A stretch of 40,888 nucleotides of DNA from an uncultured Carnobacteriaceae bacterium (lineage in GTDB: Bacteria > Bacillota > Bacilli > Lactobacillales > Aerococcaceae), in NCBI GenBank assembly GCA_938039195.1, contig CALHVK010000029.1:1-40888 (forward strand), given 5' to 3'. Of the stretch, positions 1-7,138 are shown one piece after another. A program made the translations under genes and the position numbers. Position 1 is the first letter of the stretch; each line of letters starts with the position of its first letter. The notes beneath the pieces are model-generated. The model saw nothing but the letters and a program-made list of their open reading frames with translations, made no database searches and was not told where the DNA came from.

Positions 1-1
1 A

Positions 2-769
2 TCATTAGTAACAGCCTGTGCAACAGGAACACATGCCATTGGGGAAGCATTCCGTAATATTAAACATGGTTACTCAGATGTCATTTTAGCCGGTGGTGCT
101 GAAGGTTCTATTTGTGAAATCGGAATTGCAGGATTTGCAGCTTTAACAGCTCTTTCAAGCAGTGACAATCCAGATGCCGCTTCATTACCATTTGATAAAA
201 AACGCGGCGGATTCGTAATGGGTGAAGGAGCAGGGGTTCTTGTTCTTGAAAGCCTAGAACACGCACAAAAACGTGGCGCTAAAATTTATGCAGAAGTTGT
301 TGGATATGGTGCTACAGGAGATGCATACCATATGACAGCTCCTAATCCTGATGGAAGTGGTGCTGGTAAAGCCATCTTACAAGCTATTGAAGAAGCAGGA
401 GTGGCACCAAGTGAAGTAGATTACGTGAATGCTCACGGTACTGGTACCCCAGCAAACGACTCAGCTGAAACAACTTCAATTCGTTACGCATTAAAAGAAG
501 CCGCCGATAAGGTTCATGTTTCGAGTACAAAATCAATGACTGGACATTTATTAGGAGCTGCTGGTGCCATCGAAGCCATCGCCTGCGTCAAAGCAGTTGA
601 AGAAGACTTCGTACCACCAACGATTAATGTAACAGAGCAAGATGAAGCATGTGACTTAAACGTAACTCCAAACGTTGGAGTTTCTACAAAAGTAGACGTA
701 GCTATTAGTAATTCGTTAGGTTTCGGCGGACATAATGCCGTAATCTGCGTGAAGAAATGGAAGGATTAA
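2..769 (+). CDS. fabF: 3-oxoacyl-ACP synthase II (FabF), 3' part
   Basis: Condensing enzyme of type II fatty acid synthesis; it joins malonyl-ACP to the growing acyl-ACP in the cytoplasm. The 5' end lies outside the window; the open frame is already running at base 2. All three residues of the Cys-His-His triad are visible: the nucleophile in TACATGT (Cys codon 17-19), His in NAHGTGT (codon 434-436) and His in TKSMTGH (codon 545-547). The C-terminal glycine-rich segment NSLGFGGHN is typical of FabF. The ATG at 218 is internal (MGEGAGV is a conserved mid-protein segment) and is not a start. accB begins 3 bases after the stop, so the two are co-transcribed. The family usually has about 410 residues; roughly the last 255 are here. 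Confidence 0.95.
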   Translation, partial: SLVTACATGTHAIGEAFRNIKHGYSDVILAGGAEGSICEIGIAGFAALTALSSSDNPDAASLPFDKKRGGFVMGEGAGVLVLESLEHAQKRGAKIYAEVVGYGATGDAYHMTAPNPDGSGAGKAILQAIEEAGVAPSEVDYVNAHGTGTPANDSAETTSIRYALKEAADKVHVSSTKSMTGHLLGAAGAIEAIACVKAVEEDFVPPTINVTEQDEACDLNVTPNVGVSTKVDVAISNSLGFGGHNAVICVKKWKD

Positions 770-772
770 TAC

Positions 773-1237
773 ATGAATGTAGAAGAAATTAAAGAACTAA
801 TGACTTTGTTCAATGATTCAAACATGACTGAGTTTCATTTATCAAACGAAGAGTTCGAAGTGCAATTTAGTAAACGTGAGGAATATCCTCAAGTCGTTTC
901 TAATGCCGTTGCACCAGTTGCAAATGTGGCTAGCCCAGTAGAAGCTGCACCAGTGAGTGCTCCGTCTACTGATGTGCAAGAAGCACCACAAGTAGCAACA
1001 GACGCAAAATACATTACAAGCCCAATCGTTGGGGTGGTTTACTTACAATCTTCACCAGATGCAGATCCATTTGTACAAGTGGGTAAACAAATCACTTCAA
1101 ACGACACTGTATGTATTATCGAAGCAATGAAAATCATGAACGAAATTAAGAGCGACTTCAATGGTGAAGTTGTGGAAGTCCTTGTTGAAAACGGCCAAAT
1201 GGTTGATTTCGGACAAAAACTATTTGCGATTCGCTAA
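773..1237 (+). CDS. accB: Biotin carboxyl carrier protein of acetyl-CoA carboxylase
   Basis: Carries the biotin that shuttles CO2 from biotin carboxylase (AccC) to the carboxyltransferase (AccDA) in malonyl-CoA synthesis. The protein has 154 residues. The N-terminal helix region (about 1-40) is followed by a flexible Ala/Pro/Val-rich linker (about 41-77) and a biotinyl domain (about 78-154). The biotinylation motif EAMKIMNE places the modified lysine at residue 120. The start ATG follows a GGAAGGAT ribosome site about 7 bases upstream. It sits between fabF and fabZ, the usual arrangement in Lactobacillales fab operons. Confidence 0.96.
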   Translation: MNVEEIKELMTLFNDSNMTEFHLSNEEFEVQFSKREEYPQVVSNAVAPVANVASPVEAAPVSAPSTDVQEAPQVATDAKYITSPIVGVVYLQSSPDADPFVQVGKQITSNDTVCIIEAMKIMNEIKSDFNGEVVEVLVENGQMVDFGQKLFAIR

Positions 1238-1261
1238 ACCCAATTTTAGGAGGAAATTAAG

Positions 1262-1693
1262 ATGAACATTATGACTGTAACTGACGTAGCTGAGTTAATT
1301 CCTAACCGTTACCCAATTTTATTTATTGACCGTGTAGATGAATTAGTACCAGGTGAGCACGTTGTGGCACGTAAAAACGTGACATTTAACGAAAGCTTCT
1401 TCCAAGGACATTTCCCTGGTGAGCCTGTAATGCCAGGTGTGTTAATCGTTGAAGCATTAGCACAAGCGGGTTCAATTCCATTATTAAAATTAGATTCTTT
1501 CAAAGGAAAGACAGCTTACTTAGGTGGATTAAACAATGTTAAATTCCGTCAAAAAGTAACTCCAGGAGATGTGTTAACACTTCAAGTGGATATCGTGAAA
1601 TTAAAAGAATATGCAGGAATCGGTAAAGGCGTTGCTTATGTCGATGGTAAGAAAGTCGCAGAAGCTGAATTAACCTTTATTATTGGACGTTAA
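1262..1693 (+). CDS. fabZ: 3-hydroxyacyl-ACP dehydratase
   Basis: Dehydrates 3-hydroxyacyl-ACP to trans-2-enoyl-ACP in the elongation cycle. The 143-residue hot-dog-fold protein has the expected length. It carries the FabZ signature with catalytic His50 in QGHFPG and Glu64 in MPGVLIVEALAQ. A strong AGGAGG site (1248-1253) lies 8 bases before the ATG. Some Lactobacillales carry a second paralogue, FabN, that also isomerises double bonds. This copy sits inside the acc cluster, which favours plain FabZ, but motif reading alone cannot exclude isomerase activity. Confidence 0.94.
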   Translation: MNIMTVTDVAELIPNRYPILFIDRVDELVPGEHVVARKNVTFNESFFQGHFPGEPVMPGVLIVEALAQAGSIPLLKLDSFKGKTAYLGGLNNVKFRQKVTPGDVLTLQVDIVKLKEYAGIGKGVAYVDGKKVAEAELTFIIGR

Positions 1694-1697
1694 GCCT

Positions 1698-3068
1698 ATG
1701 TTTAATAGAGTATTAATCGCAAACCGTGGAGAGATTGCTTGCCGTATTATTCGTGCTTGTCGCGAGTTAGGAATTGAATCGGTGGCAATCTATTCCCAAG
1801 CGGATAAAGATGCTCTTCATGTACAATTAGCCGACCATGCCGTTTGTATCGGACCTGCTGCTTCAAAAGATTCTTACTTAAAAGTTGAAAATATTTTGAG
1901 CGCAGCCGTTATAACAGGTGCACAAGCGATTCACCCAGGATTTGGATTCTTATCGGAGAATGCCAAATTTGCCAAAATGTGTGCGGAATGCAATATCACT
2001 TTCATTGGGCCTTCAAGCGAAGTCATCTCTCAAATGGGGGATAAAGCAGAGGCTCGTAAGCAAATGATTGCGGCAAACGTACCGGTGATTCCTGGTAGTG
2101 ATGATGTTGTCGCAACTGTTGAAGAAGGAATTGAACTCGCACAGCGTATTGGGTTCCCGCTTCTAATTAAGGCAGTTGCTGGTGGTGGCGGTAAAGGAAT
2201 TCGTCGTGTTGAAACAGTTGAAGAATTTGAACATCAATTTGTGACAGCGCGCCAAGAAGCCTTACAAGCCTTCGGAAATGCCGACGTGTACATGGAACGT
2301 ATTATTTATCCAGCGAAACATATTGAAATTCAAATTTTAGCCGACCAACACGGAAATGTGGTTCACCTAGGAGAGCGTGACTGTTCCCTTCAACGTAAAA
2401 ATCAAAAGATTATCGAAGAAGCGCCAAGTCCATCTCTTTCTTCTCAACTAAGAAGAGAAATGGGGGAAGCTGCTGTTCGTGCTGCTAAAGCAGTCGGTTA
2501 TCAAAACGCAGGAACGATTGAGTTTCTTGTGGATGAAGCGAAACATTTCTATTTCATGGAAATGAACACACGTATTCAAGTAGAACATCCGATTACAGAA
2601 ATGATTACGAATGTGGATCTTGTGCAACAACAAATTAAAATTGCTGCAGGAGAAGAATTACCATTTACCCAAGAGGATATTACGTTCCAAGGACATGCGA
2701 TTGAATGTCGTCTAAACGCGGAAAATCCATTTGAAGGCTTTCGTCCTTCTCCAGGAAAAGTAACGTTCTTACACCAACCTGTTGGCGGTATGGGCGTTCG
2801 TATTGAATCAGCGCTGTATACAGGATATCAAATTCCACCATTCTACGATTCAATGTTAACGAAGTTGATTGCACACGGTAAGACTCGTGAGGAAGCCATT
2901 CTTCGCATGAAACGCATGCTCTTTGAACTTGTAGTAGAAGGCGTGGATACAAACCAAGAATTCGTTGAAGATTTATTAGATTCAAAAGCGTTCAAACGTG
3001 GCGACTATACAACTGCCTATGTTGAAACTGAATTTTTGAAACACTGGAATCAACCAAAAGAGAAATAG
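1698..3068 (+). CDS. accC: Biotin carboxylase subunit of acetyl-CoA carboxylase
   Basis: ATP-dependent carboxylation of biotin on AccB. The ATG at 1698 gives MFNRVLIANRGEIACR, the normal start of this family, and is preferred over an in-frame TTG at 1683 that overlaps fabZ. The product has 456 residues, full family length. The N-terminal domain contains the RGEIA(C)R motif, the ATP-grasp glycine loop GGGGKG is at about 162-167, and the catalytic segment EMNTRIQVEH is at about 288-297. The start lies 4 bases after the fabZ stop without a strong ribosome site of its own, so translational coupling to fabZ is likely. Confidence 0.96.
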   Translation: MFNRVLIANRGEIACRIIRACRELGIESVAIYSQADKDALHVQLADHAVCIGPAASKDSYLKVENILSAAVITGAQAIHPGFGFLSENAKFAKMCAECNITFIGPSSEVISQMGDKAEARKQMIAANVPVIPGSDDVVATVEEGIELAQRIGFPLLIKAVAGGGGKGIRRVETVEEFEHQFVTARQEALQAFGNADVYMERIIYPAKHIEIQILADQHGNVVHLGERDCSLQRKNQKIIEEAPSPSLSSQLRREMGEAAVRAAKAVGYQNAGTIEFLVDEAKHFYFMEMNTRIQVEHPITEMITNVDLVQQQIKIAAGEELPFTQEDITFQGHAIECRLNAENPFEGFRPSPGKVTFLHQPVGGMGVRIESALYTGYQIPPFYDSMLTKLIAHGKTREEAILRMKRMLFELVVEGVDTNQEFVEDLLDSKAFKRGDYTTAYVETEFLKHWNQPKEK

Positions 3069-3093
3069 AATGATTTAGTAAAGGAGTGATTAG

Positions 3094-3954
3094 ATGGGTC
3101 TGTTTAGAAAACGGTCGTATATCACCATCAATCCTACCAAAGTAGACTTATCTGAACAGTCTGAGTTACCTACAGTTCCGGATGGGAAATGGGTGAAATG
3201 TCCTTCTTGTGACAACATTGTCTACAAAGAAGACTTAGGATCCTTAAAAGTTTGTCCGCACTGTGATGCTCATTTTAGAATTAATGCGGCTGAACGATTA
3301 GCCATTACAGTAGATACATTCCAGGAACTCTTTGAGGATGAAAGACCAAAAGTGGATGTAGCCTTTCCTGGGTACGAAGCGAAATTGGAGAAAGCCTCAA
3401 AAGTAGCCAAAGAAAATGAAGCTGTAACAGTCGGTGTGGCAACGATTGGGGAAGAATCCTTTATTTGTTGCGTCATGAACTCATTCTTTATGATGGGGTC
3501 TATGGGACAAGTCGTTGGTGAGAAAATCACGAAGGCTTTCCAAGAAGGAATCAAACGCCAATTACCAGTTGTGATTTTTACCGCTTCAGGTGGTGCCAGA
3601 ATGCAAGAAGGAATTTTCTCTCTGATGCAAATGGCGAAAATCTCAGGAGCTGTGGAAGAACACCATCAAGCTGGATTATTCTATTTAACAGTATTGACGG
3701 ATCCAACAACAGGAGGCGTCACAGCAAGCTTTGCAATGCAAGGCGATATTATTTTAGCAGAACCAAAAGCAATCGTTGGATTTGCTGGAAAACGTGTGGT
3801 GGAACAAACCATGAACCAAAAACTTCCAGATGATTTCCAACAAGCTGAAACGGTTCTTGAGCAAGGATTTATCGATGCGGTAGTTCACCGTAAAGAAATG
3901 AAGAAGATGATTCATCGTCTACTTGTCCTTCATAGAAAGGAGTCGAATGCATGA
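3094..3954 (+). CDS. accD: Acetyl-CoA carboxylase carboxyltransferase, beta subunit
   Basis: With AccA it moves the carboxyl group from carboxybiotin to acetyl-CoA, forming malonyl-CoA. The 286-residue protein starts after AAAGGAGTGAT. An N-terminal zinc ribbon has two CxxC pairs at Cys36/39 and Cys54/57. A crotonase-like carboxyltransferase fold follows, with ASGGARMQEG forming an oxyanion-type glycine turn. The last bases overlap accA in an ATGA junction, which suggests coupled 1:1 synthesis of the two subunits. Confidence 0.95.
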   Translation: MGLFRKRSYITINPTKVDLSEQSELPTVPDGKWVKCPSCDNIVYKEDLGSLKVCPHCDAHFRINAAERLAITVDTFQELFEDERPKVDVAFPGYEAKLEKASKVAKENEAVTVGVATIGEESFICCVMNSFFMMGSMGQVVGEKITKAFQEGIKRQLPVVIFTASGGARMQEGIFSLMQMAKISGAVEEHHQAGLFYLTVLTDPTTGGVTASFAMQGDIILAEPKAIVGFAGKRVVEQTMNQKLPDDFQQAETVLEQGFIDAVVHRKEMKKMIHRLLVLHRKESNA

Positions 3955-4718
3955 AACCAATGAAAATTGTTTCGTTGGCGCGTGATGTCAAACGTCCAAC
4001 GACAAAGGAATGGATTAACGCCGTATTTGACGACTTTATTGAATTACATGGTGACCGTTACTACGCCGATGATAAAGCTCTTGTAGGTGGAATCGCGACG
4101 TTAAACGGCAAACCTGTGACAGTAATTGGGATGGAGAAGGGACATACGCTTCAAGAAAACTTGAAGACAAACTTCGGCCAAGTCCATCCAGAAGGATACC
4201 GTAAGAGCGCACGTTTGATGAAACAAGCTGAGAAGTTTAACCGTCCAGTTGTGACGTTTATTAATACGGCTGGTGCTTTCTGCGGGGCAACTGCAGAAGA
4301 ACGTGGTATCGGTGAAGCCATTGCGGATAATCTTCGCATTATGAGCCACTTGAAAGTTCCAATCATCGCCATTCTTTGTGGTGAAGGCGGAAGCGGTGGT
4401 GCATTAGCGCTTGCCGTAGCCAATGAAGTTTGGATGATGGAATATGCGATGTATTCGATTCTTTCTCCAGAAGGATTTGCATCCATCTTGTGGAAGGACG
4501 GTTCAAAAGCCAGTCAAGCCGCTGAACTCATGAAATTCACAAGTAAGGATTTGTTGGCGCAAAAGATTGTTGACCGCATTATTCCAGAAAAGAAAAAGAC
4601 AAACGAAGAGATTGCTTTGGACATGAGAGAACAATTAGAAGTTCAATTAAATGAGTGGTCATTGAAATCGAAAGAAGAAATTGTAAGCCAACGTTTAGAG
4701 CGATTTAATCAATATTAG
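3951..4718 (+). CDS. accA: Acetyl-CoA carboxylase carboxyltransferase, alpha subunit
   Basis: Second half of the carboxyltransferase. The 255-residue protein is short compared with the enterobacterial form (about 319), as is usual in Lactobacillales, whose AccA lacks the N-terminal extension. Recognisable segments are DDFIELHGDRYYADD near the N-terminus and the glycine-rich GEGGSGGALALAVANEVWM core. It overlaps accD by 4 bases and has a GAAAGGAG ribosome site. It is the last gene of the operon and is followed by a strong terminator. Confidence 0.95.
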   Translation: MKPMKIVSLARDVKRPTTKEWINAVFDDFIELHGDRYYADDKALVGGIATLNGKPVTVIGMEKGHTLQENLKTNFGQVHPEGYRKSARLMKQAEKFNRPVVTFINTAGAFCGATAEERGIGEAIADNLRIMSHLKVPIIAILCGEGGSGGALALAVANEVWMMEYAMYSILSPEGFASILWKDGSKASQAAELMKFTSKDLLAQKIVDRIIPEKKKTNEEIALDMREQLEVQLNEWSLKSKEEIVSQRLERFNQY

Positions 4719-4738
4719 AATTTGATGAAAATTCCAAG

Positions 4739-4768
4739 GAGCCTGACTTTTTTGTTAGGCTCTTTTTT
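4739..4768 (+). terminator. Intrinsic terminator of the fab/acc operon
   Basis: A 9-bp stem, GAGCCTGAC paired with GTTAGGCTC (one G-T pair), has a 6-base T loop and is followed directly by six T residues. It lies 20 bases after the accA stop. Confidence 0.9.
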
Positions 4769-4770
4769 GT

Positions 4771-4776
4771 TATACT
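4771..4776 (+). promoter_or_regulatory. Possible -10 box for the aminopeptidase gene
   Basis: TATACT lies 33 bases before the ATG at 4809 and immediately after the terminator T tract. The matching -35 position falls in the T-rich terminator tail and has no good consensus, so only the -10 is supported. Confidence 0.45.
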
Positions 4777-4808
4777 AGAGTTACCATTTTCATTGGAGGG
4801 AATAATTT

Positions 4809-5870
4809 ATGACACGTTTAGAAAAAGTAAGAAATTCCATGAAAGAACAAGAAATTGATGGTTTGATTGTATATAGCCCATACAATTTACGTTATTTAGC
4901 AAACTTTACAGGAACAACAGGTTTTGCATTAATCACATTGACGGATGCTTATTTTGTAACAGATGCTCGTTATACACAACAGGCACAACAACAAGCAAAA
5001 GGATTCCACGTGATTGAACATAAGACAGGTTGGGTTCCAGCATTTGAAAAAATTATTCGCGAAAACGACTTGAAATTTGTTGGATTTGAAGCAGACCATG
5101 TTTCCGTTTCACAATTAGAAATTTTCGAAGATGCTTTTGATACAGCATTAATTCCAACACAAAACATTGTAGAAACAATTCGTGAGGTCAAAGATGAAGG
5201 TGAAATCCAAACAATCCGTGAAGCATGCCGTATCTCAGATGCTGCATTCTTACACATTTTAGATTTCATCAAACCAGGTGTCACTGAAATCCAAGTGGCA
5301 AATGAACTAGACTTCTATATGCGAGGACTTGGTGCAACAGGAGTTTCATTTGACACAATCGTTGCTAGTGGAGTTCGTTCTTCAATGCCTCACGGTGTAG
5401 CGAGTGCAAAAGTGATTGAATCAGGGGACCTAGTAACTCTTGACTTTGGTTGCTACTACAATGGTTATGTGTCAGATATGACTAGAACGATTGCTGTAGG
5501 TGAACCAATTGACCAATTAAAAGAGATTCACGATATTGTTTTACAAGCTCAATTGAAAGTAAGCCAAGCAGCAGGTCCTGGTAAAACAGGGGTAGAATTA
5601 GACAAGATTGCTCGTGACTACATTGCAAGCCGTGGTTATGGCGAATACTTTACTCACTCAACAGGACATGGAATTGGTCTTGAAATCCACGAAGCACCTA
5701 ACGTTTCTCGTATTGCGACACAAGCATTTGTACCAGGAAACGTCATTACAAATGAACCAGGAATTTATCTTCCAGGAGTTGGTGGAGTACGTATCGAAGA
5801 CGACATTATTATCAATGAAACAGGCGGCGAAGTAATTCAAAAAGTTCCTCGTGAACTCATTATTCTCTAA
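4809..5870 (+). CDS. pepP: M24B family Xaa-Pro aminopeptidase
   Basis: Cytoplasmic metallopeptidase expected to release an N-terminal residue preceding proline. It has 353 residues: an N-terminal creatinase-like domain (about 1-125) and a C-terminal pita-bread catalytic domain. All five dinuclear-metal ligands are visible: Asp212 and Asp223 (LDFGCYYNGYVSDMTRT), His287 (HSTGHGIG), Glu316 (NEPGIY) and Glu330 (GVRIEDD). The ribosome site GGAGGG lies 8 bases upstream. In many Firmicutes this gene is followed by efp; here it is followed by an Asp23-family gene. The split between aminopeptidase and prolidase (PepQ) specificity cannot be settled by motifs alone, although the short length fits the YqhT/PepP-like group. 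Confidence 0.88.
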   Translation: MTRLEKVRNSMKEQEIDGLIVYSPYNLRYLANFTGTTGFALITLTDAYFVTDARYTQQAQQQAKGFHVIEHKTGWVPAFEKIIRENDLKFVGFEADHVSVSQLEIFEDAFDTALIPTQNIVETIREVKDEGEIQTIREACRISDAAFLHILDFIKPGVTEIQVANELDFYMRGLGATGVSFDTIVASGVRSSMPHGVASAKVIESGDLVTLDFGCYYNGYVSDMTRTIAVGEPIDQLKEIHDIVLQAQLKVSQAAGPGKTGVELDKIARDYIASRGYGEYFTHSTGHGIGLEIHEAPNVSRIATQAFVPGNVITNEPGIYLPGVGGVRIEDDIIINETGGEVIQKVPRELIIL

Positions 5871-5882
5871 AATAGACGGTAG

Positions 5883-5911
5883 TTGTGAGAATAGCTGTTT
5901 CATGGTAAACT
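5883..5911 (+). promoter_or_regulatory. Possible promoter for the Asp23-family gene and nusB
   Basis: TTGTGA (5883-5888) and TAAACT (5906-5911) are separated by exactly 17 bases, each matching 4 of 6 consensus bases. No terminator is visible after the aminopeptidase gene, so read-through is also likely. Confidence 0.4.
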
Positions 5912-5970
5912 AAATTAGAATTGGAAAAACTTTTTATGAGTAATTTTCTATCAAACAGGGAGGTTACAAA

Positions 5971-6360
5971 ATGGAACAAATCAAAAAATATTCTAAAGAT
6001 CAAGAACTAGGTGCAATCGAAATTGCTCCTGAAGTTATCGAGAGCATTGCAGGGATTGTAGCTGCACAAGTGGAAGGCTTCTATCCAGTTCCTGGATTCT
6101 TAAACACTATTTTCGGTGGAAAACAATTATCTAAAGGGGCTTATTTAACAGAAGAAAACGGACAATTCGTCATCGATATCTACGGAAATGTAGATTACGG
6201 TGTTTCAATTCCAAAAACAGCTCTCGTATTGCAAAATAAAATTAAAGAACAATTATTATTCAGCTGCGAATTAGTGATTTCACAAGTGAATGTTCACGTT
6301 CAAGAAATTTTACCAGTGCACCACACGGATGCAGAATTATTTGAATTGGGGGATGAATAG
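5971..6360 (+). CDS. Asp23/Gls24 family envelope stress-response protein
   Basis: A 129-residue protein of the Asp23 (DUF322) family, corresponding in position to YqhY of Bacillus. The family is linked to cell-envelope homeostasis and alkaline or general stress, and YqhY-type members lie next to acetyl-CoA carboxylase and nusB genes. The sequence shows the family core: an N-terminal segment GAIEIAPEVIESIAGIVAAQVEG, then a glycine-containing central strand and a C-terminal VNVHVQEI segment. There is no signal peptide or membrane segment. The start has an AGGGAGG site. The stop overlaps the nusB GTG by one base, implying coupled translation. The molecular role is not established. Confidence 0.88.
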   Translation: MEQIKKYSKDQELGAIEIAPEVIESIAGIVAAQVEGFYPVPGFLNTIFGGKQLSKGAYLTEENGQFVIDIYGNVDYGVSIPKTALVLQNKIKEQLLFSCELVISQVNVHVQEILPVHHTDAELFELGDE

Positions 6361-6821
6361 TGAGTCGTAAACCATTAAAAAGACGAGCACTACGAGTATT
6401 GGCGATTCAAGCCTTATACCAACTAGATGTGTCGCCTGAAATGCACATTGTAGATGCGCTCAGTCTTGCGTTGGAATGCTCAGAAGATTCACCTTATTCT
6501 ATCGAAGCAATTACGGAAGAGGAGTTACTTAACGAAGTTCCAGAGATTGCATACAGCATAGCATTAGTGCGAGGAGTTCAAAACAATGTCGAAAAAATAG
6601 ACGCATTAATCGAAAAGTACTTAAAAGGATGGAAGCTAAACCGTATCGTCCGTTTAGACTTAATCATCATGCGAGTGGCTATTTTCGAAATGACTTCTCC
6701 AGAATTAGAAGTTCCACAAACTGTAGCGTTAAACGAAGCAATTGAAATCGCAAAAACTTACAGTGACGAAAAATCAGCGAAATTTATTAATGGTATCTTA
6801 TCAAACTTAGTAAACGGGTAA
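6360..6821 (+). CDS. nusB: Transcription antitermination factor NusB
   Basis: RNA-binding all-helical protein that joins NusE (S10), NusA and NusG in antitermination of rRNA transcription. It has 153 residues, close to family length. The N-terminus RKPLKRRALRVLAIQALYQ and the C-terminal block LNEAIEIAKTYSDEKSAKFINGIL are diagnostic. Translation starts at a GTG whose first base is the last base of the preceding stop; GGGGGA lies 6 bases upstream. It ends the short operon and is followed by a strong terminator. Confidence 0.94.
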   Translation: MSRKPLKRRALRVLAIQALYQLDVSPEMHIVDALSLALECSEDSPYSIEAITEEELLNEVPEIAYSIALVRGVQNNVEKIDALIEKYLKGWKLNRIVRLDLIIMRVAIFEMTSPELEVPQTVALNEAIEIAKTYSDEKSAKFINGILSNLVNG

Positions 6822-6835
6822 GATTCTACTACACG

Positions 6836-6869
6836 AAGAGTCTGAAGCAACACTTTCAGACTCTTTTTT
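6836..6869 (+). terminator. Intrinsic terminator after nusB
   Basis: An 11-bp perfect stem (AAGAGTCTGAA, 6836-6846, with TTCAGACTCTT, 6855-6865) has an 8-base loop and runs into T residues. The repeat-like element begins immediately after it. Confidence 0.92.
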
Positions 6870-7020
6870 AAAATAGGATGTGAGGGCGAGTGGTCAGCTT
6901 TCGACCCTTTACCGAAATTAACGCAAGCGTCCGATAAGGACGTGCGGATAATTGTCGGAAAGGAACGCGAAAGCTACGAGCCCGAACTCAACTAAAACAG
7001 GATGTGAGCAACCGAACTCC
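6870..7020. repeat. Structured intergenic repeat-like element with flanking direct repeats
   Basis: This non-coding stretch lies between the nusB terminator and the folD promoter. AAAATAGGATGTGAG (6870-6884) recurs as AAAACAGGATGTGAG (6994-7008), 14 of 15 bases identical. Between them lies a nested imperfect hairpin: 6884-6887/6980-6983, 6896-6903/6968-6975, 6906-6910/6959-6963, 6912-6915/6955-6958, 6916-6920/6949-6953, 6922-6924/6944-6946 and 6928-6932/6938-6942, with apical loop GATAA. That is about 34 base pairs. The motif CCGAACTC follows each direct repeat (6982-6989 and 7012-7019), so the second unit looks like a version with the hairpin deleted. It is richer in GC than its surroundings. 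It could be a dispersed small repeat or a small structured RNA; no family is recognised. Confidence 0.6.
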
Positions 7021-7050
7021 AATCACTGCAACCTTCTTCGCACTCAAAAA

Positions 7051-7066
7051 TTAACATATATGTTAA
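7051..7066. promoter_or_regulatory. Perfect 16-bp palindrome upstream of folD (possible operator)
   Basis: TTAACATATATGTTAA is a perfect palindrome ending one base before the predicted folD -35. Its right half, TGTTAAT (7061-7067), recurs at 7077-7083 inside the promoter spacer. This arrangement suits a dimeric repressor, but none is identified. Confidence 0.45.
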
Positions 7067-7094
7067 TTCACACATTTGTTAATTTCACTATACA
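7067..7094 (+). promoter_or_regulatory. Predicted promoter of the folD-hflX operon
   Basis: TTCACA (7067-7072; 5 of 6 matches) and TATACA (7089-7094; 4 of 6) have a 16-base spacer. It is the only good promoter between the nusB terminator and folD. Confidence 0.55.
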
Positions 7095-7138
7095 TATTTT
7101 TTTTTTATCAACATTATTTTAAGAAAAAGGAGACTTCT

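Noticed and set aside
2680..2985. 101-codon minus-strand open frame opposite accC
   Set aside because: Shadow of the biotin carboxylase reading frame with no translation signals.
4151..4486. 111-codon open frame on the minus strand opposite accA
   Set aside because: It is wholly inside accA, which has clear family motifs; the product shows no recognisable domain, and there is no ribosome site or promoter on the minus strand. It is a shadow frame.
7076..7138. Upstream in-frame extension of folD with a hydrophobic leader
   Set aside because: It would be translated from promoter bases; the ATG at 7139 has the ribosome site and the family start. The Phe/Tyr run comes from a T tract.
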